Part shown: piece by piece, positions 35,670 to 45,500 of the stretch | How the letters are laid out: the number at the start of each line of letters is the position of its first letter | Numbering within the stretch: the first letter of the stretch is position 1 | Origin: an uncultured Sphingomonadaceae bacterium | Lineage (GTDB): Bacteria; Pseudomonadota; Alphaproteobacteria; Sphingomonadales; Sphingomonadaceae | Direction of reading: 5' to 3' | DNA: 64,000 nucleotides | Assembly: GCA_947501695.1 (NCBI GenBank) | Contig: CANMWO010000002.1 | Coordinates: 124,001-188,000, forward strand | Translations under genes and position numbers: made by a program | The notes under the pieces: generated by a model | The model's database searches: none | Seen by the model: only the letters and a program-made list of their open reading frames with translations | What the model was told of the DNA's origin: nothing

Positions 35670-37511
35670 ATGCGGTTTGCAATGAACGAGACTGCAAACA
35701 CAAGTCAGACATGGCCGCAAAACTGCGCACTCGCGTGCGTGATTGGCTTAGTCTATTTTCTGGCGGCCTGTCTTTCTCTCAATCTCACCCAAAGCGCGGG
35801 AGGAATCGCGACGATTTGGCCTGCGAGCGGTGTATTCGTGTCTGCCTTGCTTTTGGCCAGACCCGGTCAGTCTGTACCTCTGGTTTGCGCGGTTGGTTTG
35901 GCTAGTTTTACCTCGAACTCGGTTTTCGATGCGTCGCCCGAAATGGCTCTCGCATTCACATTTGCTAATATTGTAGAGGGTCTTTTGATCAGCCAACTGG
36001 TCATTCGCACATCCGGCGTCCCCCGAATGCTTGACGACACACGCTGGCTCGCGACGTTCTTCGTAGCAACGGTAGTGGGTAGCACGATCAGCGGTGCAAT
36101 CGCTGCTGGATTGGCTGGAGAACCAGCACTTCCATTTTTCATTTCATGGTTCACTACAGTCTGCCTCGGAACTTTGATCGTCACTCCTCTGATCGTGACT
36201 ATAGTGAACGGGCTATATGTGAGGCCTCTCAATGCTCCGCGTCGAACGGTTGTGAGCATATTTCTGTTGGCTTTTTGTCTTGCAACGATAGGTTCGCTGG
36301 TATTCTCAAACGAAGATGGACGTTTCCTATTTCTGCCAGTGATTGGACTAATCGCAGCCACTTATTTTTTTGGCACACGAGGAGCCGCCGTTAGTATCAG
36401 TCTGATCTCGATAATCGCAACCTCACAAACCGATTTCTCTGAACCAGTCGCTGGCGTTTTTGGCCTTCATGCCGATACCCTGTTCTTGCAATTTTATTTG
36501 CTCAGCCTGTTATTCGCTGCCTGGCCACTTTCTTTGCTTATGGCAGAGAAAGCTAAGCTTATTGACCAGTATGCGGAGACAAATACGTTTCTCAAAATGG
36601 CTGAAAGCGCAGCACAGGTTGGGCATTGGTGTTTGGGTAAAGATAATAGTACTTTGCTCTGGTCAGAGGAAGTCTACCGGATACATGGCGTAGAACCGAC
36701 CGACCTGCCAATGGATGATACCATGGCTCTCGAAGAGACCTCTTCGCTCAAACTCTATCACCCAGATGACCGAGCAAGAGTGCGCGCCACGCTTCTGTCG
36801 GCTATGGAACGCCAAGAGGAATTCGCCTATGAAGCGCGAATTGTACGGCCCGACGGCTCAATCCGTTATGTTTCGAGTATTGGCCATCCGCGATACGACA
36901 CATCCGGTGGTTTTGAAGGCGTGTTCGGAACGTTTCAGGACATTACCGAGCAGACCGAAACTCTCGAAGCGTTGCGGATCGCTCGCAGTAATGCATTGAG
37001 CGAAGCTGCGGCCGCTCAATGGCTTGCCGAAACGGATGATCTGACGGGTATAGCCAATCGCAGGAAGGCCTTTACCAGACTTCGTGCTGCGGCTAGTTCG
37101 GCCAAGCGGAACAAGGAGCCGCTCACCATTGCCATCTTGGATATTGATCATTTCAAAACGGTAAACGATCGCTTCGGCCATCATATCGGGGATGAGGTCT
37201 TGAAGCGTGTCGCCAAAATCGTCTCTGATCAGCTACGACCAACCGACCTTGTCGGTCGGGTGGGCGGCGAAGAGTTTCTTGTGATTTTGCCAGGCGAAGA
37301 TGGACGCAATGGTTACAACATAATCGAGCGACTGCGGCTTCGTATTGCGGATGAACGCTGGGCCAAGGCTGGACTCGCTAAGGTCACAGTGAGTGCAGGG
37401 CTTGCTACACTGAGTGACAGTGGCGACATAGAAGATGCTCTGCAGAGAGCAGACGAAGCACTATACAAGGCCAAACGAGACGGAAGAAACTTGCTACAAT
37501 CTGCAGCTTGA
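35670..37511 (+). CDS. MASE1-PAS-GGDEF diguanylate cyclase
   Basis: A 613-residue membrane sensor. About eight hydrophobic helices in residues 20-300 form a MASE1 domain (I-A-T-I-W-P-A-S-G-V). A PAS/PAC domain follows (~315-440: W-S-E-E-V-Y-R-I-H-G...G-T-F-Q-D-I-T-E), then a GGDEF domain with D-D-L-T-G-I-A-N-R-R, D-I-D-H-F-K-T-V-N-D-R-F-G-H and active site G-G-E-E-F. An inhibitory I-site R-P-T-D sits exactly five residues before G-G-E-E-F, so it should make cyclic di-GMP with product feedback. ATG 35682 is an alternative start. Confidence 0.93.
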   Translation: MRFAMNETANTSQTWPQNCALACVIGLVYFLAACLSLNLTQSAGGIATIWPASGVFVSALLLARPGQSVPLVCAVGLASFTSNSVFDASPEMALAFTFANIVEGLLISQLVIRTSGVPRMLDDTRWLATFFVATVVGSTISGAIAAGLAGEPALPFFISWFTTVCLGTLIVTPLIVTIVNGLYVRPLNAPRRTVVSIFLLAFCLATIGSLVFSNEDGRFLFLPVIGLIAATYFFGTRGAAVSISLISIIATSQTDFSEPVAGVFGLHADTLFLQFYLLSLLFAAWPLSLLMAEKAKLIDQYAETNTFLKMAESAAQVGHWCLGKDNSTLLWSEEVYRIHGVEPTDLPMDDTMALEETSSLKLYHPDDRARVRATLLSAMERQEEFAYEARIVRPDGSIRYVSSIGHPRYDTSGGFEGVFGTFQDITEQTETLEALRIARSNALSEAAAAQWLAETDDLTGIANRRKAFTRLRAAASSAKRNKEPLTIAILDIDHFKTVNDRFGHHIGDEVLKRVAKIVSDQLRPTDLVGRVGGEEFLVILPGEDGRNGYNIIERLRLRIADERWAKAGLAKVTVSAGLATLSDSGDIEDALQRADEALYKAKRDGRNLLQSAA

Positions 37512-37553
37512 AATTCTTGGAAACTGCGCGACGGAATCGGCTGTCAGGCAAAT

Positions 37554-37577
37554 GTCCGCTTTTGCGCCCATAGCGGA
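37554..37577. repeat. GTCCGC-type palindromic repeat, degenerate copy
   Basis: GTCCGCTTTTGCGCCCATAG then CGGA matches unit 1 of the repeat at 34046-34070, with the last base of the right arm changed. The whole stretch 37512-37949 has no convincing gene: a 64-codon hydrophobic frame at 37611-37805 (GTG start) lacks an SD and recognisable homology. Confidence 0.6.
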
Positions 37578-37949
37578 AACTGTCCTAACAGAAATTTGCA
37601 GATTAAATAGGTGCTAGGCAAAATCTATCTTTGTTGTTTTGTACTCTTGTCATGCAGCTTGTCTTTGGAGTCGTTCGATAACGGTCGCATCGGTGTTGCT
37701 GTGGTGATGGGAAAGTTGATAATAGGCACGCCGTATCTTGTGATCAGCGTTTCAATCGTTTTTCTGACCGTCAGGTTTTTTTCAGCCATGCAGAAGCCCC
37801 TTTGATCTGCTCTTGCTTTTCCTAATAGCTAAGTTGTTTGCTTCAGCGTCCTCATCAGCAATTTGAACGTAACGATGATTTGGATCGGCAGCCAATACGC
37901 CGGCTATACAGCGCCGCTAGTCGAAGCTTGCCGCTGGAACGCCTCCAAA

Positions 37950-39473
37950 CTACTCGGCATCCAATTTCCGCCATGCAAGGTCGGCAAACTCGCAGAGCAA
38001 GGGACGGGTATCACGCGGGTCAATAATATCCTCAACACTAAATTGCTCAGCCGTGCGGAAAGGCGAGGTTACCAAATTGAGTTTCGCCTTTATCTCCGCC
38101 AGTCGTGCTGCCGGGTCGTCGGCAGATTCGATATCCGCTTTATAAGCCACTTCTAAACCGCCCGCGATCGGAAGTGACCCCCAATCACCACTGGGCCAAG
38201 CAAAGCGATATTGGAAATTTTCTGCATTGGACATAGCGCTACCCGCAATACCATAGGCCCTACGGACGATGATACTAGCCCATGGCACGGTCGCTTTATA
38301 AACCGCATTCATTGCCTGTACGCCATAACGGATGGTTCCGGTGCGTTCGGCTTCTTCGCCAATCATGAAGCCCGGATTGTCAACCAAATGAACCACCGGC
38401 AAACGGAACTGGTCGGCCAGCTTGGCGAAACGCTCAACTTTCTCAGAAGACTTGGCTTCCCAGCTTCCACCAAGAAAACTGGGGTCATTCGCAAGGACAG
38501 CAACAGGATAACCATCTAGTCGGGCAAAGGCGGTGATTGCCGCCCTACCCCAACGTTTACCCATTTCGAAAACCGAGCCTTTGTCGAACACGGATTCCAT
38601 AATCTTGCGCATGGAGTAAACTTCCTTGTCGCCACGCGGCACGGCCGAAAGCAAGGCCTGTTCACGGCGGCCAGCCGGATCACCAGTAACGACGCGCTGT
38701 GAGCACTGGTTGATATTGCTGGGCAGATAGGAAAGGAATTTGCGCGCCGTAACAAAGGCTTCCGCTTCGCTTCCGACCTCTTCATCGACCACGCCGTTGC
38801 GGGCATGGATTTCGCTGCCGCCCAATTCTTCCTTTGTGAGGGTATCACCTATAGCCGCAGCGACAGCGGGACCTGCCGCAAAAATCTGTGATAATTCGCG
38901 CACCATGATGGAGTAGTGACTGGCCACAGTACGCGCCGCACCCATGCCCGCAGTAGGACCCAACGCGAGTGCAACCACAGGAACCGTCTCTTGGTTTTTG
39001 ATAATATCTTCCCAGCCGGGTACCGCTGGCACATAGGTAAAGCCCATATCTTCGAGCGATTTGACCGAACCACCGCCGCCGGTCCCGTCGATCATCCGGA
39101 TCATCGGAATGCCAAGCGTATGGGCCATTTTTTCACACTGCGTGAACTTGCGATGCAGCGCAGCGTCGGCCGCACCTCCACGCACTGTAAAGTCATCTGC
39201 GCTCGCGACAACCGGGCGGCCTTCAATATTGGCGCGGCCAAAAATCAGATTGCTCGGCGCAAAATCTTCAAATTCAGCTTTATCACTATATGTTCCGCGT
39301 CCCGCAATCTTTCCAATTTCGCGAAAGCTGCCTTCATCAACAATTCCGGCGATCCGGGCTCGAGCATCCAGCTTGCCTCGCCCATGCTGGCGAGAGACTT
39401 TCTCGTCCCCGCCCATTTTTTCTGCCAAACGTTGCCGCTCGTGCAGCTCTTCAATTTCCGGTTTCCATGTCAT
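37950..39473 (-). CDS. Acyl-CoA carboxylase beta (carboxyltransferase) subunit
   Basis: A 507-residue carboxyltransferase of the acetyl/propionyl/methylcrotonyl-CoA carboxylase beta family. N- and C-terminal crotonase-like halves are seen: R-G-K-L-D-A-R-A-R-I, D-D-F-T-V-R-G-G-A, G-P-T-A-G-M-G-A-A-R, and P-V-V-H-L-V-D-N-P-G-F-M-I-G, A-Y-G-I-A-G-S-A-M-S. It transfers carboxyl from carboxybiotin to an acyl-CoA. The biotin/biotin-carboxylase alpha subunit is not in the neighbourhood, so the acyl substrate cannot be fixed. ATG 39473. Confidence 0.9.
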   Translation of the reverse strand: MTWKPEIEELHERQRLAEKMGGDEKVSRQHGRGKLDARARIAGIVDEGSFREIGKIAGRGTYSDKAEFEDFAPSNLIFGRANIEGRPVVASADDFTVRGGAADAALHRKFTQCEKMAHTLGIPMIRMIDGTGGGGSVKSLEDMGFTYVPAVPGWEDIIKNQETVPVVALALGPTAGMGAARTVASHYSIMVRELSQIFAAGPAVAAAIGDTLTKEELGGSEIHARNGVVDEEVGSEAEAFVTARKFLSYLPSNINQCSQRVVTGDPAGRREQALLSAVPRGDKEVYSMRKIMESVFDKGSVFEMGKRWGRAAITAFARLDGYPVAVLANDPSFLGGSWEAKSSEKVERFAKLADQFRLPVVHLVDNPGFMIGEEAERTGTIRYGVQAMNAVYKATVPWASIIVRRAYGIAGSAMSNAENFQYRFAWPSGDWGSLPIAGGLEVAYKADIESADDPAARLAEIKAKLNLVTSPFRTAEQFSVEDIIDPRDTRPLLCEFADLAWRKLDAE

Positions 39474-39736
39474 GCGTATAATCGCCCCTTGGCCTGCCCA
39501 TGCGGTTTACTCGAACGGCCCTTTTTGTTCGCTGTACCTTTTGGCCGAAGCCATTGAAAAATTTCCAATTCCATATGCACGATCGAGTTGACAGTGTGAC
39601 CTTTCACAGGCCGGCCCTCATTAAAATGGGAAAAGCGCATATTCATCATCCCGTCTGCATAGCGCGGCGATACGAAGTAGGACAGAGACTTTCGCCTTAG
39701 CTATTTTTTGCAATTATCGTCATCAACAAAAGAATG

Positions 39737-39768
39737 TTTACATCAACTGTATTAGTGATATAAATCAC
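39737..39768 (+). promoter_or_regulatory. Candidate promoter overlapped by a Crp/Fnr-type palindrome
   Basis: TTTACA (39737-39742) and TATAAA (39759-39764), 16 bp apart, form a sigma-70-like promoter 30 bp before the gene at 39794. Overlapping the -10, GTGAT-ATAA-ATCAC (39755-39768) is a perfect dyad close to the Crp/Fnr consensus (GTGA-N6-TCAC; TTGAT-N4-ATCAA). A repressing position is likely. The rest of the 320-bp gap 39474-39793 shows no gene. Confidence 0.45.
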
Positions 39769-39793
39769 CAAAACAACAAACGGGAAAGATGAT

Positions 39794-41032
39794 ATGCGGA
39801 AATTCTTTGCGGCTTTATCGGGCCTATGCGCGCTGTCGCTGGCCGCACCGGCAGCGGCCGAAGAAGTATCAGCTGCGACGGTGATAGAAATACCGATCTG
39901 GAAAATATCGTTCGGGCCGGACGGTCTGTCAGGGCCGGGCGGCGACATTTTGCGCACGGAGATCGCGAAGACGCAGTTTGTTGCGCTGGGCGAGGATCAT
40001 GGCTTCGCGGATTCCCCTCAATTGGGTCGTGGTTTGGCGGCCGAAATGGCGAAACATGGCCGCACCTACCATGTCGCCGAAATTGGCCCGTGGTCGAACA
40101 AGCTGGTGCAGCGAGCGCTACTAACCAATGGCGTTGCCGGTGTTAACGCACTAGTTGCTGGCAAGCCAATCGCACTGCCCTTTGTCAGCAACCGCGAAGA
40201 CGCACGGCTCGCCAGTGATTTTGTCCGGCCCGACGGCACGGTAGACATGTGGGGCATCGATCAGGAATTTATCGGCGCGCCAACAATCATCTTGGAGGAA
40301 CTAAAGGCTATCGCCCCCAATGCCGCGGCGAAAATGGCCGCAGACAAGTTGCTGCAGAAAGATATCACCGCCGTTGCCACCGCTGATCAGGGAAACCTGC
40401 TGATGCTATCGGCCCCGCCCTCAACATTTGCCGAGCTGCGCGCCAAATTTGCCGGTGTCGAACAGGCTGAGGCGATGATTGACGCGCTGGCCGAAAGCGC
40501 GGTCATCTATCAGCATAACAATGCCAAGCGCTATTTCGCCAATAATGATGATCGCATTGCCCTGATGCACCGACTATTTTTGGACAACTATCACGCAACG
40601 GAAGAACAGGCACCGCGTGTATTGCTAAAAATGGGTGCCTTTCACCTTGGTCGCGGGACAACACCGACCAAGATGTTTGATATCGGATCGCTGCTCCCAG
40701 GACTAGCGGCCGCCAATAAGATGCAATCGCTGCACATTGCTTTTAGCGGCCTCGCTGGGGAACAACTGACGATGCGCCCCTCACCAGAGGGCTACACGCA
40801 AGTGAAAGCGGTAGATGACAAGATCATCATGCCTATCCTGAAAGCGGCGCAAGTTGACAGCGCACGGATCGGCGATACCGGCCATTATCTGATTCCGCTT
40901 GATCCGATCCGACGCAAGCTGGAAAGTAAAGGTATTAACGAGCTATCGACCTTCGGTAAATTTGTCGTGCTGGGCTTTGACTATATTGTCACGACAAAGG
41001 CGGTGAAGGCCGCGACGCCTTTGGGGGATTAG
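39794..41032 (+). CDS. Secreted erythromycin-esterase-like protein
   Basis: A 412-residue protein with a signal peptide (M-R-K-F-F-A-A-L-S-G-L-C-A-L-S-L-A, cleavage after A-A-A-E). The segment F-V-A-L-G-E-D-H-G-F-A-D-S-P and Y-H-V-A-E-I-G-P recalls the erythromycin esterase/ChaN/TraB fold, in which G-E-x-H-G and a downstream E-x-G form the metal or catalytic centre. That link is inferred from short motifs and macrolide esterase activity is not claimed. A Crp/Fnr-like palindrome sits in its promoter. It is convergent with the isoaspartyl peptidase gene. Confidence 0.6.
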   Translation: MRKFFAALSGLCALSLAAPAAAEEVSAATVIEIPIWKISFGPDGLSGPGGDILRTEIAKTQFVALGEDHGFADSPQLGRGLAAEMAKHGRTYHVAEIGPWSNKLVQRALLTNGVAGVNALVAGKPIALPFVSNREDARLASDFVRPDGTVDMWGIDQEFIGAPTIILEELKAIAPNAAAKMAADKLLQKDITAVATADQGNLLMLSAPPSTFAELRAKFAGVEQAEAMIDALAESAVIYQHNNAKRYFANNDDRIALMHRLFLDNYHATEEQAPRVLLKMGAFHLGRGTTPTKMFDIGSLLPGLAAANKMQSLHIAFSGLAGEQLTMRPSPEGYTQVKAVDDKIIMPILKAAQVDSARIGDTGHYLIPLDPIRRKLESKGINELSTFGKFVVLGFDYIVTTKAVKAATPLGD

Positions 41033-41038
41033 CTGCCG

Positions 41039-42163
41039 CTACTCTTCATCCCCGTAAATCGAGACGCTCATCACGCCATCACTGGTCGCGCGGCCGCGAT
41101 ACATGCCGGGGGTATTGAAACTATATCCAGCCTGCCCCCAAGGCGTTGCAAAGATAATCCCGCCCGTGCCGCCCAGTTGGCCCAGTTCCGCAATAACTTC
41201 GTCTGCGACTTTCTGGACACTCTCGTCCGGCAAAGCAAACTCGCTAGCGTGAACATAATATTCGGGGACGCCATCCTTGTCCTTGGGAACGGTCGCTTGC
41301 ACTTCATCCCGTGCGATCAGAAAACGCGTCCATATCCGGGTACAGATTTCGTGGGCAACGCCCAGCCGGATGAAATATTCGCCTGCACCGGTCGCGGAAA
41401 TGGCGCAGCTGCGGTTGCGGGCATAGGTACCAGCACCAATGACCGGGCTGTCGCCAATCCGGCCCCATCTTTTGCCGGTCATGCCGCCCGTGGAAGTGCC
41501 AGCAGCCATATTGCCACCGCTGTCCATCGCAACCGCACCTACAGTGCCGAATTTATGGTCGACATCGGCGACGCTGACCTTTTTAGCTAGCACATCCTCT
41601 ATTTGTTTGAGCCGATATGGAGTGGCATAATAGTCCGGCTTTACCTGCTCCAGACCTTGTTCGCGGCTAAACTGATCTGCGCCTTTACCGGATAGCATAA
41701 CATGCGGGCTGTTATCTTTGACGGCGCGCGCCAGCAATATTGGGTTTTTCGTGGTCGTTGCGCCCGCAACCGCTCCGGCCGACAAGTCACTGCCATCCAT
41801 GATGCTGCTATCCAGCTCGTTGGTTTTGTCCCACGTGAAGACCGCGCCTTTGCCGGCGTTGAAATTGGGGTCATTCTCCAAAAGCGTAATGGTTGCCGTG
41901 ATAGCGTCCATCGCGTTGCCACCGTCTTTAAGGATTTTGGAGCCAGCTTCTAACGCCTTGTTCAGCGCAGCCCGGATTTCCGCGTCTTTCTCAGGTGTAA
42001 TCCTGTCACGATTAAGTGTACCAGCGCCGCCGTGAATGGCAATCGACCAGCTTTTTCCACTTTCTCTTTCAGACGCGTTGTCAGAGGCTTGCGCAGTCTC
42101 TGTTCCGTCCAATACCAATGCGGCCATAACAATCATCGTAGTAATGGTAGCGCGTTTGAACAT
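41039..42163 (-). CDS. Secreted isoaspartyl peptidase/L-asparaginase, type III Ntn-hydrolase
   Basis: A 374-residue precursor; ATG 42163 has AAGGAG 7 nt upstream and gives a signal peptide (A-T-I-T-T-M-I-V-M-A-A-L). The enzyme begins W-S-I-A-I-H-G-G-A-G-T-L. The autocleavage site and catalytic Thr are in H-K-F-G-T-V-G-A-V-A-M-D, followed by A-G-T-S-T-G-G-M-T-G-K and S-A-T-G-A-G-E. Such enzymes cleave beta-aspartyl dipeptides and L-asparagine after self-processing into two chains. The periplasmic location is inferred from the leader. Confidence 0.9.
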   Translation of the reverse strand: MFKRATITTMIVMAALVLDGTETAQASDNASERESGKSWSIAIHGGAGTLNRDRITPEKDAEIRAALNKALEAGSKILKDGGNAMDAITATITLLENDPNFNAGKGAVFTWDKTNELDSSIMDGSDLSAGAVAGATTTKNPILLARAVKDNSPHVMLSGKGADQFSREQGLEQVKPDYYATPYRLKQIEDVLAKKVSVADVDHKFGTVGAVAMDSGGNMAAGTSTGGMTGKRWGRIGDSPVIGAGTYARNRSCAISATGAGEYFIRLGVAHEICTRIWTRFLIARDEVQATVPKDKDGVPEYYVHASEFALPDESVQKVADEVIAELGQLGGTGGIIFATPWGQAGYSFNTPGMYRGRATSDGVMSVSIYGDEE

Positions 42164-42286
42164 GATGCGGCTCCTTTTGCCTTGATGTAGCATCAATCAC
42201 TAAGGCCGCAATAGCTGTGCTTTACCACTTGCTTGACCCAGGCGTTGGATATCACCGAAATCCCCTGGAAAATTCGCGCCCCAAAT

Positions 42287-42427
42287 TTACTTAATCTCGT
42301 TGGCTGAAGAGCGGTGGCTTATCATCGCGACCATAACATTCTGTGCTTCGCTAGCGTCTTTGAAACCGGCGAGTTTTTCGTCAGCCTCTGCTCTAATTTG
42401 TAAGTCTCCAGCAGGTGTGCTTGGCAT
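42287..42427 (-). CDS. Possible small protein, 46 residues
   Basis: A short frame M-P-S-T-P-A-G-D-L-Q-I-R-A-E-A-D-E-K-L-A-G-F ending A-N-E-I-K. The composition is protein-like (amphipathic, charged), but no SD is seen and the frame remains open upstream to a TTG. No homology recognised. It is the only thing seen in the gap 42164-42536 between the peptidase and gltB. Confidence 0.25.
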   Translation of the reverse strand: MPSTPAGDLQIRAEADEKLAGFKDASEAQNVMVAMISHRSSANEIK

Positions 42428-42536
42428 AAGCGCAATATTTCTTTTCTCGATTCGCAAAATCTTATCTTCAAAATACGCTAAAATGCATCTAGGAGTATTT
42501 TAATTACAAAAAATATATCGAATGTAAGGACGGATA

Positions 42537-45500
42537 ATGAACTTCCCGCCACGTCAAGGCCTGTACGATTCAAATAACGAGCATGACGCATGCGGCGTAG
42601 GCTTTGTCGCGAATATTGAGGGTGAAAAATCCCACCTCACTGTCAAACGTGGCCTTGAGATTCTGGTCAATATTGATCATCGTGGTGCCGTTGGTGCTGA
42701 CCCACTTTTGGGCGATGGTGCCGGGATATTATTACAGATTCCCGACGCACTTCTGCGGGATTGGGCGGATTCAAAAAGTCTGACCTTGCCTCCAGCTGGT
42801 GATTATGCCGTGGCGATGTGTTTCTTTCCATCGGACCCAAGTGAATGCAATTTTGCGACCACCCATTTTGAACGGTTTATCGCCAAAGAAGGTCAAAACT
42901 TAATCGGCTGGCGTGATGTACCCATCGATACAAAAGGCATTGGCAAAGCCGTGCTTGAACAGATGCCGATGATTCGCCAGGCCATCATTGGCAAAGGCGA
43001 TGCTATTACCGATCAGGATGCCTTTGAGCGCAAGATCTTGGCACTGCGCAAGCAAGTGCATAATCCGCTCGATGGGCACGCCGAAAAAAATGATATGCCC
43101 GGCCTGTCTGAATTTTATATGCCGTCCTTTTCGACACGGACGATCGTCTACAAAGGCCTATTGCTCGCGGATCAGGTTGGATCGTTCTATAAGGACCTGC
43201 AAAATCCGCTGACCACCTCAGCTGTCGCGATGGTTCACCAACGCTTTTCTACCAACACATTCCCATCTTGGAAATTGGCCCACCCTTACCGGTTTATTGC
43301 GCATAATGGCGAGATCAACACTGTACGCGGCAATGTCAATTGGATGAATGCCCGTCGCAGGACAATGGAATCCGATTTGTTGGGCGCCGATCTCGACAAA
43401 ATGTGGCCACTCATCCCGCATGGTCAATCTGACACAGCCTGTCTTGATAACGCTCTGGAACTGCTCGTTGCAGGGGGTTATTCCTTGGCTCATGCCGTCA
43501 TGATGCTTATCCCTGAAGCGTGGGCGGGCGATCGTATGATGGATGCAGACCGGAAAGCATTTTACGAATATCATGCTGCTTTAATGGAGCCATGGGACGG
43601 CCCTGCTGCCGTCGCCTTCACAGATGGCCGCCAGGTGGGCGCGACATTGGACCGCAATGGACTGCGGCCGGCGCGTTTTTGTGTGACCGATGATGGCCAC
43701 GTTATCATGGCGTCCGAATCTGGCGTACTTCCTGTCAAAGAAGATAATATCGTTCGCAAATGGCGATTGCAGCCGGGTAAAATGCTGCTCATCGATATGG
43801 ACCAGGGTCGCATCATCGAAGATGAAGAGATAAAGGCCGATTTGGCCCAAGCGGAACCTTATGCAAAATGGCTGGAATCAACCCAGTATAATTTGAAAGA
43901 TCTCGATCTCAAGGATCTCGACGATGTCGATGCACCGCAAGTCAGTGGAGAGAATAATCCTGCAGCCCTACTAGACCGGCAACAGGCGTTTGGGTTCACA
44001 CAGGAAGATGTAACCAAATTCCTTGAGCCCATGGCAGCCGATGGTCTGGACCCAATTGGATCAATGGGCACCGATACGCCTATCGCTGTATTATCCGGTA
44101 AGCCCAGGTTATTGTTCGATTATTTCAAGCAGAATTTTGCGCAAGTTACAAATCCGCCAATTGATCCCATCCGGGAAGAATTGGTGATGTCACTTGTGTC
44201 CATGATCGGACCGCGCCCTAATCTTTTGGGCCATGACGCAGGAACGCACAAACGGCTCGAAGTAGATCAACCTGTTCTCACCAACTCGGATTTGTTGAAA
44301 ATCCGTTCGGTTGAAGAAGCGCTTGATGGAGCGTTCCGAACCGAAACAATCGACATGACTTGGGATGCCGAAAGCGGCGCTGCTGGTCTGGAAATGGCAA
44401 TTAAAGAAATGTGCTGGGCGGCGACCGAAGCCGTGCTTGCCGACCGGAATATTCTTATTCTTTCCGACCGAACCCAAAGCCCCGACCGCATAGCAATGCC
44501 AGCGTTGCTTGCGACAGCGGCCGTGCACCATCATCTGGTTCGGCAAGGGCTAAGGATGCAAACGGGGCTGGTTGTCGAAACCGGCGAAGCGCGAGAAGTA
44601 CATCACTTCTGCGCACTTGCAGGATATGGAGCCGAAGCGGTCAACCCCTATGTGGCGTTTGAGACGTTGGAAGACGTTCGCGTGCGCCGGGAATTGCCGT
44701 TGACCACGCAAGAGGTCGAACAAAATTATATCAAGGCTGTCGGCAAAGGCATTTTGAAAGTCATGTCTAAAATGGGCATTTCGACATATCAAAGCTATTG
44801 CGGAGCCCAGATTTTTGATGCGGTTGGTTTATCGAGCGAATTTATAGAAAAATATTTTACCGGAACGGCTACAACGATTGAAGGCGTTGGGCTTGCCGAA
44901 GTCGCAGGTGAGACCGTATATCGCCATACAGAAGCCTACGGCAATAATCCGATATATAAGAAAATGCTAGATGTCGGCGGTATCTATGGGTACCGGCTAC
45001 GTGGTGAGGAGCATGCTTGGACCCCTGCCAACGTCGCGAATTTGCAACATGCAGTGCGCGGTAACGACCCAAAAAATTATGAGGAATTCGCAAAATCTAT
45101 CAATGAGCAGAGCGAACGTTTGCTCACCATTCGTGGGCTAATGGAGCTGACGAAGGCGGATGAACCGCTTGATATTGATCAGGTGGAGCCAGCGACGGAG
45201 ATCGTAAAACGCTTTGCAACTGGCGCAATGAGCTTCGGTTCAATCAGCCGCGAAGCACATACAACTCTCGCGATAGCGATGAACCGTATTGGCGGCAAAT
45301 CCAACACCGGTGAAGGCGGCGAAGAACCCGATCGATTCATTCCCAAGGAAAATGGCGATTCAATGCGCTCTGCAATCAAGCAGGTTGCAAGCGGCCGGTT
45401 CGGCGTCACCGCGGAATATCTGGTCAATGCCGATGATATCCAGATCAAGATGGCACAAGGCGCGAAACCTGGAGAAGGCGGACAGCTTCCCGGTAGCAAG

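Noticed and set aside
37611-37805. 64-codon hydrophobic frame with GTG start
   Set aside because: No SD, no recognisable homology, lies next to a palindromic repeat in a gene-free stretch; composition alone is not enough.
39794-41032. Macrolide-resistance erythromycin esterase
   Set aside because: Only short motif similarity (G-E-D-H-G, A-E-I-G-P) in a secreted protein; resistance function is not supported.
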